Source: Pseudomonadota bacterium (lineage in GTDB: Bacteria > Myxococcota_A > Polyangia > Haliangiales > Haliangiaceae). From it: DNA of 22,658 bases. Numbering within the stretch: position 1 is the stretch's first letter; each line of letters opens with the position of its first letter. Of the stretch, positions 16,479 through 22,658 are shown one piece after another. A program made the position numbers and the translations under genes. A model generated the notes under the pieces. The model was not told the origin of the DNA. It made no database searches and saw nothing but the letters and a program-made list of their open reading frames with translations. The DNA lies in the NCBI GenBank assembly GCA_023428295.1, contig JAEYYV010000034.1, positions 1 through 22,658 on the forward strand, in the 5' to 3' direction.

Positions 16479-18269
16479 CTACTGCATCCCGTCGAAGGCC
16501 ACCACGGAGTCGTTGGTGAGCCCGGCAGCGTTGGCCTCGTCGGTGTCGATGTGCATGTCGAGCTCGTACTCGGGATGCACGCGCACGATCACGTCGCCCA
16601 TGGTCATCTCGCGATCGCCTTCGACGCGGACCTTGATCATGTCCTTGTCGGAGACGCCGTAGTCCTTGGCCTGCGCGGGGCTCATGTGCACGTGGCGATG
16701 CGCGAGGATCACGCCACCGTTCGTGGTGACCATGCCCGCCGGTCCGCGCAGCGTGATGCCCGGCGTGCCCTCGAGCTTGCCGCTCTCGCGAAGCGGCGGC
16801 TGCACGCCGAGCACGAACGCGTCGGTCTTCGCGAGCTCCACCTGCGTGGCCTTGCGCAGCGGCGCGATGATCGCGACGGAGCGAATCTCCCCCTTGGGGC
16901 CGACGAGGTCGACCGTCTCGCGCGTGACGTACTGACCGGGCTGCGTGACGTCGCGCTTCTTGGTCAGCTCGTAGTCCTTGCCGAACAGCGCGTCCGCATC
17001 TTCGCGCGAGAGGTGCACGTGACGAACGCTGACGCCGATCGGAATTGGCCGCGCGCGCACGCTACGGATCGCGCCGGATGCACCCACCACGCAGCGCAGT
17101 GACTCGCGCGCGATCATGCGTTCCTCGTCGGTGCGCACGACGAGCACCTTGGTCGGCGAGCGCTTCTCGGAGACATCGATGATGCCGCCGTGATCCGCTG
17201 GGCGCAGCGTGGCGTTTGCCTCGTCGTCGAGCGCGATGCCCATGTACGTGAGGCCCTCGGTCACGCGGCTGCGCACGAGCGCGCTGTTCTCGCCGATGCC
17301 TCCGGTGAACACGAGCGCGTCGATGCCGCCGAGCACCGCGGCGTATGCGCCGACGTACTTGCGAATGCGATGGACGAACACGTCGATCGCGAGGCGCGCG
17401 CGAACGTCGCCCTTCTCCGACGCTGTTTGGATATCGCGGAAGTCCGCGCCGAGTCCGGACAGACCCGCCAGGCCCGACTCGCGATTGAGCAGTTTGTCGA
17501 TCGCGTCGAACGACATGCCGTCACGCGCGAGGAGGAGCGGGATCTGGGGATCGAGATCGCCCGAGCGCGTTCCCATCACGAGCCCCTCGAGCGGCGTCAT
17601 GCCCATCGACGTCTCCACGGACACACCGTTCTCGATCGCCGACACGCTCGCGCCACCACCGAGGTGACACGTGACGAGCTTGAGCCGCGAGAGGTCCGTC
17701 CGCAGATGCTCCGCGGCGGACAGCGCCATGAACTGATGGCTCGGTCCGTGGAAGCCGTAGCGACGCACGCCTTTCTGCAAGTAGAGCTCGTGCGGGACCG
17801 CGTAGGTGTACGCGTGCGGCGGCAGCTGCGCGTGAAACGCCGTATCGAACACCGCGACCTGCGGCACGCCCGGAAACACTTCGCGCGCGGCGCGAATGCC
17901 GGCGACGTTGACCGGGTTGTGGAGCGGCGCGAACACCGAGCACTCCTCGATGATCTCGAGCGCCTTGTCGTCGATGCGCGTCGGTGCGATCAGCCGCTCG
18001 CCACCGTGCACGACCCGATGACCGACGCAGCCGAGCTGCGAGGGATCGGTGAGCGGACCTCCCTCGCGTGTGAGGTGCGCGAGGATCTCACGCAGGGCGT
18101 TCGCGACGCTCGATCCATCGACGAGCTCCTGTCCGGTCTCGTGGATGTGGACCGCGTCCTTCGTGCCCATTCGCTCGGCTCTGCCGACCGCGAGGCGGGC
18201 CTCCGTGTCCATCTCGTACAGGTTGTATTTCACCGACGTGGAACCGACGTTGACGACGAGGACCTTCAT
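16479..18269 (-). CDS. ackA: bifunctional acetate kinase - PduL-type phosphate acyltransferase fusion
   Basis: 596 residues. Residues 1-398 are a complete acetate kinase: N7 and the S10/S12 pair in VVNVGSTSVKYN, HRVVHGGE (R85), FDTAFH (D142), YGFHGPSH (H174), GGGAS, MGTRSGDLDP (R235), FTGGIGEN and a DEERMIA end (E383). Residues ~405-596 form a PduL (PTAC) domain with the His motifs RHVHLS (417-419) and HRHVHM (524-528) and the end VHPEYELDMHID; PduL uses conserved His residues to hold two metal ions. Predicted joint reaction: acyl-CoA plus phosphate gives acyl-phosphate, then acyl-phosphate plus ADP gives acid and ATP, in the cytosol. The single ATG at 18269 has AGGATGG upstream. No encapsulation-peptide-like N-terminus precedes the PduL part and no microcompartment shell gene is nearby. 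It is one continuous frame with no stop between the domains. Confidence 0.95.
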   Translation of the reverse strand: MKVLVVNVGSTSVKYNLYEMDTEARLAVGRAERMGTKDAVHIHETGQELVDGSSVANALREILAHLTREGGPLTDPSQLGCVGHRVVHGGERLIAPTRIDDKALEIIEECSVFAPLHNPVNVAGIRAAREVFPGVPQVAVFDTAFHAQLPPHAYTYAVPHELYLQKGVRRYGFHGPSHQFMALSAAEHLRTDLSRLKLVTCHLGGGASVSAIENGVSVETSMGMTPLEGLVMGTRSGDLDPQIPLLLARDGMSFDAIDKLLNRESGLAGLSGLGADFRDIQTASEKGDVRARLAIDVFVHRIRKYVGAYAAVLGGIDALVFTGGIGENSALVRSRVTEGLTYMGIALDDEANATLRPADHGGIIDVSEKRSPTKVLVVRTDEERMIARESLRCVVGASGAIRSVRARPIPIGVSVRHVHLSREDADALFGKDYELTKKRDVTQPGQYVTRETVDLVGPKGEIRSVAIIAPLRKATQVELAKTDAFVLGVQPPLRESGKLEGTPGITLRGPAGMVTTNGGVILAHRHVHMSPAQAKDYGVSDKDMIKVRVEGDREMTMGDVIVRVHPEYELDMHIDTDEANAAGLTNDSVVAFDGMQ

Positions 18270-18516
18270 TGGCGAACCATCCTACATCTCCACCCCTGAA
18301 AATCGTCTTCGGGGGGTCGACTCGTCGAGAAGTCCCAGAAAGGAGTTTTCCACCCGCCCTCACCGCCGACGCGCCTGATCCTGTGACCCCCACATCGACG
18401 AGCCCCCTGCACACACAAGCTCGTCCCCGATCAGACATCTGTCCTTCTCCGGTCTCGGTGCGGTTCGTTTTGTCCTTGCTTCAGGTCGGTGGGACCGACC
18501 CTTTTCCGTATACGAT
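18270..18516. promoter_or_regulatory. 247-base divergent intergenic region
   Basis: The longest gene-free stretch in the window lies between the starts of ackA-pduL (minus, 18269) and the lipoprotein gene (plus, 18517), so it should hold both promoters. The only clear structure is the perfect inverted repeat near 18484-18500. A/T-richer patches occur at 18297-18306 and 18337-18352. No convincing -35/-10 pair, riboswitch or RNA gene was recognised. Confidence 0.4.
18484..18500. promoter_or_regulatory. perfect 7-base inverted repeat upstream of the lipoprotein
   Basis: ggtcggt and accgacc are exact reverse complements separated by ggg, followed by cctttt. It ends 16 bases before the lipoprotein GTG, so it may be an operator or a leader hairpin that hinders translation. 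The following C/T tract also allows a weak terminator on the plus strand, though no plus gene precedes it. Confidence 0.4.
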
Positions 18517-19194
18517 GTGCACGTGCGCCATCTGTTGTTACTCCTGGTAGCCGGTTGCGGCTTCCAAGTCGGGCTCGGTGGCCAACAGCCTCCTGGCGAT
18601 GCCCGCGGTGATGGCGGCTCTGCCGATGTCGACGCCGAGAGCGTCATCGATGCGCCGATCGACGGACCGATCCAGATCGCCGATGCACCATGCATGGACG
18701 AGGACAACGACGGTGTCTGCAACGAGATGGACACCTGGCCGTGTGGTCCGCTGCCGCAGTCGCCGGGCTCGCCCGTCACGTTCGAAGAGTTCAACAGCGG
18801 CAATCGCACGGCCATCGTGCTTTCGGACACGTCGCTGATGGGCGGAACGCGCCTCCTCACGGTCGCGCCCGGTGCCACGTTCACCGTGACTGCGTCGTAT
18901 TCGATCGTCGATTGCATCTGTCCGGGCTGCATCGATCAGATCCAGATCGGTCTCGTGCCTGGAATGCGGAAGGAGTGTCTCTATGACGCGAACCCGCCGA
19001 ACCCGTGCCAGAACCCGACCACCGGCACCGAGACGCGGACGCTGACCGCGCCGACGACGCCTGGCGTGTACGACGTCCGCTTCCGCCTCGGACAAGACTT
19101 CGACTGCGACGGCAACAGCAACAGCAATTTCGGCTGGTGGACGAACCAAGCTCCTCCCACGACGCAGACCGTCGCGCGCGTCTGCGTGCACTAG
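18517..19194 (+). CDS. Cys-rich lipoprotein with calcium-loop-like motif
   Basis: 225 residues from GTG 18517, with GTG 18523 as an equal alternative. MHVRHLLLLLVAGC has a VAGC lipobox. An Asp/Ala-rich tether (residues ~20-55) leads to DEDNDGVCNEMDTWPCG, which resembles a thrombospondin type 3 / EF-hand-like DxDxDG calcium loop. The rest is beta-rich with paired Cys (DCICPGCIDQ, KECLYDANPPNPCQNP, DFDCDG, RVCVH) that may form disulfides. Residues 160-200 (TPGVYDVRFRLGQDFDC) look like one face of a beta sandwich. It is probably surface-exposed via a lipid anchor; no enzymatic motif is visible and no family is recognised. No clear Shine-Dalgarno sequence precedes either start. An inverted repeat lies immediately upstream. 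Confidence 0.8.
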   Translation: MHVRHLLLLLVAGCGFQVGLGGQQPPGDARGDGGSADVDAESVIDAPIDGPIQIADAPCMDEDNDGVCNEMDTWPCGPLPQSPGSPVTFEEFNSGNRTAIVLSDTSLMGGTRLLTVAPGATFTVTASYSIVDCICPGCIDQIQIGLVPGMRKECLYDANPPNPCQNPTTGTETRTLTAPTTPGVYDVRFRLGQDFDCDGNSNSNFGWWTNQAPPTTQTVARVCVH

Positions 19195-19213
19195 CTCCTG
19201 GTACCGTCGGGCC

Positions 19214-20213
19214 GTGCCGCCGCGGATCATTCAATGGCAGCCGGTCGAGGTGTTCGACGAGCTGATCTTTCTGCCGCGCGACGACACGCACGACGCGTTC
19301 ACGCGCCGCGCCGAAGAGCTCGGCCTCCCGGTGACCGTGCAGAGCGCGCGGCTCTACGCGCCCGGGATCAACATCGACGGCGGTCGGATCGATGTCGACG
19401 AGCCGCTGCCCGTCGCGAGCGTGCGCGATGGTTCTGTCGAAGATCTCGCGCGTATGGCTGCGGAGCTGATCGACGTGTGCGAGCCCGTGCGGTTCTTGGT
19501 CAGCGACTATGACGGCTGGCGCGCGATCCACGTGGACGACGACATCGCGATCATGAACGTCGCGGACTGGCGCGTACACCTCGCCGACGAGGATGAAGCC
19601 GAGCTGCTCGTCGACGCGGTGACCGAAGTGATCGCAGCGCGCGGCAACGTGGCGCGGCCCGATGACCTGGCCGACCTCGAAGCGCTCGTGCGCATCGCGC
19701 CGGATCAGCCCGACCCGCTCGTGTTGCTCGGGCGGCTGTATCTCTCGCTCGATCGGCTCGATGACGCGGAGCGAGTCGCGACCTCGCTGCTCGCGCTCGA
19801 CGTGAGCAACTACCGCAGAGCGCCGGGCCGCACGCTCCTCGGCGAGATCGCGACCAAGCGCGGCGACGCGCGCGCTCGTCGAGCATCGAGCGGCGCTGAA
19901 GCTGGCCTACAACCTCCCCACGCAACTCGCCGTCGGTATCGCTGCCATTCGCGCGAACGAGCCCGCGCTCGCCCAGACCACCCTCGTCGCGCGCGCGCGG
20001 GGTCGCACGTTGTTCGAGCTCGCCGAGTCGCTGTGCAAGATGGATCGCGTGGAGGACGCGCGCGCGTATCTCGAGGTCGCGCTCGATCTCGATCGCGAGC
20101 TCCTGAAGCCCGTGCCCGAGTCCCGATGGCCCAAGCCTCCCGACACGTCGTGGACCGACGCGCGCGCCGAGCTCGCAGCGCTCGTCGACACCGCACGGAG
20201 CCGCCATGGGTAA
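19214..20213 (+). pseudogene. TPR-like protein interrupted by a frameshift
   Basis: Starts at GTG 19214 (MPPRIIQWQPVEVFDEL). Coding character continues to about 19867 (RTLLGEIATKRGDA), then moves one frame over inside a CG-run at 19868-19875 and continues as ALVEHRAALKLAYNLPTQLA, NEPALAQTTLVARARGRT and FELAESLCKMDRVEDARAYL to TAA 20213. Losing one base or regaining one CG dinucleotide in the run restores a ~333-residue protein. Residues ~150-330 then contain tetratricopeptide-like helical pairs (LGRLYLSLDRLDDAERVATS and MDRVEDARAYLEVALDLDRE). The N-terminal domain is unrecognised. It overlaps the next gene by eight bases (ATGGGTAA), so coupling was probably present. Whether the shift is natural or a sequencing error cannot be told here. 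In the first frame the reading frame stays open to 20386, but that tail is low-complexity Arg/Ala and not credible coding. Confidence 0.8.
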
Positions 20214-21225
20214 CGTACACGAGGTCGTGCAGACCGAGCCGTTCCGTTCGGCGCACGGAGCGGCGCTCCGCATCGATGTCGGAGCGAACCTCGTCGACGA
20301 CAGCTTCCCGAGCTACACCAGCGTGTCGCGTGCATCGCACACCGTGGGGCGGTCGCGCGTGCCGGCGCAGCGCTCGTACGTGGTGATCCAGACCGGCGGC
20401 AAGTGGGGCTATGGCTACGAGCTCGAGGAGTGGCTCACCACCAACGCGCCCGTCCTCGAGGACGCGGTGTTCTACGTGTCCGACGAGTACGCGATGTACG
20501 TGCGCGAATGGCGGATCACGAACGGCGAGCTCACCGTCGAGCTCGTCGCGCCGGATAACTCGCACACGGGGCTCGTGCTGATCGAGACCGCGAAGCATCG
20601 CGAGTTCGGTCTGCATCTCCTCGAGGACATGCTCGACGGAATGGTGTGGGGCGGTGGCGATGAAGAAGAGCCCGACTCGGTGCGCTTTCGCGCGGTGATG
20701 GCGCTCGTGCAGCATCGGCCGGAGCGCTGGCAGACCTGGTACCAGCTGGGGCTCCTCAAGTCGGACTACGCGAAGGAGGCTGCGTTCGAAGCGTTCGAGC
20801 GCGCTCTGGCCGTCGTGCCGCACGACAAGCGCTCGCTCGTCGAGGTCGGCATCGTACAGACGCTTCGCGACTCGGATCCGATGCGCGCGCTGTCGATCGG
20901 ACGCGCGGCGATCGATCGCTGGATCGCCGACGCCCAGAAGCAGGAGAACGGTCGCTTCTGGAACGCGGTGGCGCCGGGCATCTCGCTGCTCGCGGATCTC
21001 GAGCGCGAGCACGGCACCACGGATCGAGCGGTGACGCTGTACACGACGTGGCTCCGCGTGACGGACTCCGACGCGACCGGGTATCGCTTGTACAACCTCG
21101 CGTGCCTGCACGCCGGCACGCAGCCGGATCTCGCCAGGAGCTACTTGCGCGTCGCGCTGCAGATCGAGCCCGCGCTCGCTTCGAGTGCGGCGACCGATCC
21201 GGATCTCGCGTCGCTCAGGGCCTGA
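20206..21225 (+). CDS. TPR-like protein of unknown function
   Basis: 339 residues from ATG 20206, inside the overlap with the preceding gene. The N-terminal half (residues 1-150) is a mixed alpha/beta domain with YVVIQTGGKWGYGYELEEWL and VFYVSDEYAMYVREWRI. The C-terminal half has helical repeats similar to TPRs (WQTWYQLGLLKSDYAKEAAF, EAFERALAVVPHDKRSLVEV, LYTTWLRVTDSDATGYRLYN, then LACLHAGTQPDLARSYLRVA). No signal peptide is seen. TPR-like proteins usually mediate protein contacts; here no partner is evident beyond the adjacent, similarly built and frameshifted gene, with which it probably forms a pair. No family is recognised. The convergent neighbour's stop is nine bases downstream. Confidence 0.85.
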   Translation: MGNVHEVVQTEPFRSAHGAALRIDVGANLVDDSFPSYTSVSRASHTVGRSRVPAQRSYVVIQTGGKWGYGYELEEWLTTNAPVLEDAVFYVSDEYAMYVREWRITNGELTVELVAPDNSHTGLVLIETAKHREFGLHLLEDMLDGMVWGGGDEEEPDSVRFRAVMALVQHRPERWQTWYQLGLLKSDYAKEAAFEAFERALAVVPHDKRSLVEVGIVQTLRDSDPMRALSIGRAAIDRWIADAQKQENGRFWNAVAPGISLLADLEREHGTTDRAVTLYTTWLRVTDSDATGYRLYNLACLHAGTQPDLARSYLRVALQIEPALASSAATDPDLASLRA

Positions 21226-21234
21226 CCGGGATGA

Positions 21235-22032
21235 TCATGAAGGCGTGATCTGGATCGCCGGCTTGTCGGGATCCCACGTCTTCTCGTGAAGCACGATCGT
21301 CGACGCCTCGAGGACCTCGACGACAAACCATCCCGCGCGCTCCGCGTCGGGGAAGATCTCGCGCAGCTTCGCACTCCACGCGCGGATGTTCGCGATCTCT
21401 TCCGGTGTCGCCGCGCGATACGCGACCGTGCCGAGCACGCGGTGCAGCTGGTTGTACAGCTCCGTGGTCTCGGGACTCCACTCGACGAGTGGCGGGCGCG
21501 GCAACCCCTCGACCATGTAGTCGTTCACGATGTACGCGACCTGTCCGCCACGCGTGGTGCGATGCGGGGCCGGCGCAGGGTACCGGCGGATCGGCTTGGT
21601 CGGATGGCTCTCGTCATCGGGGAGCGGCACGTACGGACCGACGACGACCGGCTCGTTCTGCTCGAGCTTGGCCTGATCCACTGCGATGCGCGTCGCGTTG
21701 CCCGGCTCGTACATCATGAACGTGAACGGGTTGATGTTGCCGTCGTCGCCGAGGACCTTGCACTGCAGCGCGCTCGACAGACGCGCGCAGAACACGCGGC
21801 GATCCTCGGGCGGCGTTCCGGACAGCTGGATCCGCGTCGCGAACTCACCCGCACCGCGAATGCGATGAACGATCACGCGCGCCTTTCCGGGCGCATCCGT
21901 GGCGATACCGTCGACGATCTCGACGTCATCTTCCGCGATGCCATGGGCTCTGGCCACGGCGAGGAGCAGCTCGCGCGCCGATACTTCTCGCTCGATCCAC
22001 AGCTCGTCCCACATGCGTCGGGATATTGCCAC
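21235..22032 (-). CDS. protein of unknown function
   Basis: 265 residues from GTG 22032 (MAISRRMWDELWIEREVSA); ATG 22014 is an alternative. The GTG lies seven bases after the preceding stop, and GAGCTGGA just upstream could serve as a weak ribosome-binding site. No signal peptide or membrane segment is seen. Residues 1-60 form helices plus a DVEIVDGIATDAPG strand, residues 60-120 an alpha/beta region (EFATRIQLSGTPPEDRRVFC, LQCKVLGDDGNINPFTFMMY), and residues 130-175 are Pro-rich. The C-terminal 90 residues are helical then stranded (WSAKLREIFPDAERAGWFVV). I do not recognise the family. It is third in a tight minus-strand set behind two microproteins, so co-transcription is likely. Confidence 0.8.
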   Translation of the reverse strand: MAISRRMWDELWIEREVSARELLLAVARAHGIAEDDVEIVDGIATDAPGKARVIVHRIRGAGEFATRIQLSGTPPEDRRVFCARLSSALQCKVLGDDGNINPFTFMMYEPGNATRIAVDQAKLEQNEPVVVGPYVPLPDDESHPTKPIRRYPAPAPHRTTRGGQVAYIVNDYMVEGLPRPPLVEWSPETTELYNQLHRVLGTVAYRAATPEEIANIRAWSAKLREIFPDAERAGWFVVEVLEASTIVLHEKTWDPDKPAIQITPS

Positions 22033-22039
22033 ATCCAGC

Positions 22040-22231
22040 TCAGTCGGAGCCGAATCGCTCGGCGATGAGGCGTTCTGCCTCTTCCAGCTCCCGCTGCGCA
22101 CGCGCGCGCCGGTAGATGACGCCGAGCACGACGAGCAGCGCGGCTCCGATCGCGGATGCACAGATCCACACCATGCGTGTCGCCTCGACGGTGTTGCCGC
22201 CGAGCCCGTTCATCGTGTCGAGCGGGCTCAT
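22040..22231 (-). CDS. 63-residue single-pass membrane protein
   Basis: ATG 22231 overlaps the TGA of the upstream microprotein as ATGA, a typical coupled start. The protein has a short polar N-terminus, one transmembrane helix at ~20-42 (MVWICASAIGAALLVVLGVI) and a basic then Glu-rich amphipathic end (YRRARAQRELEEAERLIAER). By the positive-inside rule the C-terminus faces the cytosol. The shape resembles small membrane anchors, but no family is recognised. The next gene starts seven bases after the stop. Confidence 0.7.
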   Translation of the reverse strand: MSPLDTMNGLGGNTVEATRMVWICASAIGAALLVVLGVIYRRARAQRELEEAERLIAERFGSD

Positions 22232-22371
22232 CGGCGGAACACCGCGTCGAGGCCGCCGTCGAACACCTGATTCGATCGCGTGAGCGGATGCGCGAGCTCG
22301 CCGCGACACGCGAGCGTCATGAGCTGCGAGAGTTGCGATGGTTCGTGACCGGTTCGGACGGAGCTGGCCAT
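22228..22371 (-). CDS. 47-residue microprotein with strong ribosome-binding site
   Basis: ATG 22371 is preceded six bases upstream by AGGAGG (plus-strand cctcct at 22378-22383), the best Shine-Dalgarno sequence noticed in the window. The product MASSVRTGHEPSQLSQLMTL continues with ACRGELAHPLTRSNQVFDGG and LDAVFRR; it is soluble and partly helical, with one Cys. It overlaps the next start as ATGA. No family is recognised. Short length limits confidence, but the RBS, stop/start overlap and tidy cluster support a real gene. Confidence 0.6.
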   Translation of the reverse strand: MASSVRTGHEPSQLSQLMTLACRGELAHPLTRSNQVFDGGLDAVFRR

Positions 22372-22559
22372 GACGGACCTCCTGCCGACAAAACAGCAAG
22401 GGCCGAACCACGCGCTCGCTGCCGCGCGGTGCCACGTCCTGCGAAGTCCTGCCGCGTCGTACGTCGCGCTCGTGCCACAGTGTGGGAACAGCGTCACCGC
22501 CGGGTACGCACCGGGTAGTGGGCGGGGTACGAACTCGTAAATCTGCCGACTCCGAATGC
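22372..22559. promoter_or_regulatory. 188-base divergent intergenic region with AGGAGG and GGGTA repeats
   Basis: It holds the AGGAGG ribosome-binding site for the minus-strand microprotein (cctcct at 22378-22383) and, near the plus-strand lipoprotein, three direct GGGTA copies at 22502-22506, 22513-22517 and 22525-22529. Their spacings of 11 and 12 bases approximate one DNA turn, so they could be operator half-sites. Promoter elements were not clear. Confidence 0.4.
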
Positions 22560-22658
22560 ATGACCTCGAAGCTTCTGGTGCCGGTTCTGGTGTGTGTCTC
22601 TGGATGTGCTGTCAACGTGGCCGGGGATGGCGTCGACGGGGAGCGTGACAGCGATGGG
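22560..22658 (+). CDS. lipoprotein, C-terminus cut by window edge
   Basis: An ATG at 22560 opens MTSKLLVPVLVCVSGCAVNV, a lipoprotein signal with a VSGC lipobox (Cys 16), followed by AGDGVDGERDSDG. The Asp/Gly repeats resemble the start of a thrombospondin type 3-like calcium-binding tether. The frame stays open to the window end, so only the first 33 residues are visible. An overlapping ATG at 22556 lies in another frame and lacks a signal. Without the rest of the protein no function can be assigned beyond envelope anchoring. Confidence 0.65.
   Translation, partial: MTSKLLVPVLVCVSGCAVNVAGDGVDGERDSDG

Noticed and set aside
15459..18299. Long plus-strand open frames across the ackA-pduL region
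   Set aside because: They are antisense shadows of a well-recognised acetate kinase and PduL frame; high GC leaves stops rare on the other strand.
18515..18550. Tiny Cys-rich frame starting at ATG 18515 (11 codons)
   Set aside because: It overlaps the lipoprotein start in another frame and has no ribosome-binding site; a regulatory leader peptide cannot be supported.
20214..20386. Continuation of the first TPR-like frame to 20386
   Set aside because: After the CG-run the frame turns into Arg/Ala low-complexity sequence, while the neighbouring frame carries good coding sequence and the expected overlap.
1..22658. CRISPR arrays, tRNA or rRNA genes, insertion sequences, toxin-antitoxin or defence systems
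   Set aside because: No regularly spaced long repeats, cloverleaf or rRNA-like segments, transposase or nuclease motifs, or typical small toxin pairs were seen on either strand.

Overview
The window looks like a chromosomal segment of a high-GC deltaproteobacterial/Myxococcota-type bacterium. The grounds are inferential: strong G/C third positions in every real gene, many small lipoproteins with Asp/Ala-rich tethers, a lipoprotein carrying an AgmX/PglI-type C-terminal domain, a Hanks-type Ser/Thr kinase with a membrane anchor and outer domain, and a PATAN(DUF4388)-like protein with a J-like tail. No rRNA, tRNA, CRISPR array, transposase, integrase or phage gene was seen, and codon use looks uniform. 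Gene density is very high: the longest gene-free stretch is about 247 bases, and many genes overlap by 2 to 10 bases.

Layout. 1-2184: two head-to-head lipoproteins with CxxCH haem-binding motifs; the left one runs off the window. 2181-5433: an unknown protein coupled to the second cytochrome, an atypical NAD(P)-binding SDR, an unknown helical protein and a 34-residue one-helix membrane protein. 5454-10801: a PATAN/J-like protein, an AgmX-domain lipoprotein, a quinone-oxidoreductase-type dehydrogenase and a long coiled-coil protein. 10798-13364: a secreted protein overlapping a transmembrane Ser/Thr kinase, apparently one transcript. 13391-16373: a beta-propeller-like lipoprotein, a six-helix membrane protein, SlyX and an exported FG-GAP-like protein. 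16479-18269: a single reading frame joining acetate kinase to a PduL-type phosphotransacylase. 18517-22658: a lipoprotein, a pair of tetratricopeptide-like proteins (the first split by a frameshift), a minus-strand cluster of one 265-residue protein and two microproteins, and the start of another lipoprotein.

How the genes work together. The clearest biochemical unit is the AckA-PduL fusion, predicted to turn acyl-CoA, phosphate and ADP into the free acid, CoA and ATP in one polypeptide. The kinase and the secreted protein are probably co-expressed and face the periplasm. The divergent cytochromes suggest envelope electron transfer. The other neighbours do not form one obvious pathway. No convincing new defence or mobile system was found. 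The most unusual points are the AckA-PduL fusion, the repeated 4-base overlap of convergent stop codons (four of six convergent junctions), the frameshift in a CG run near 19868-19875, and three very short genes.
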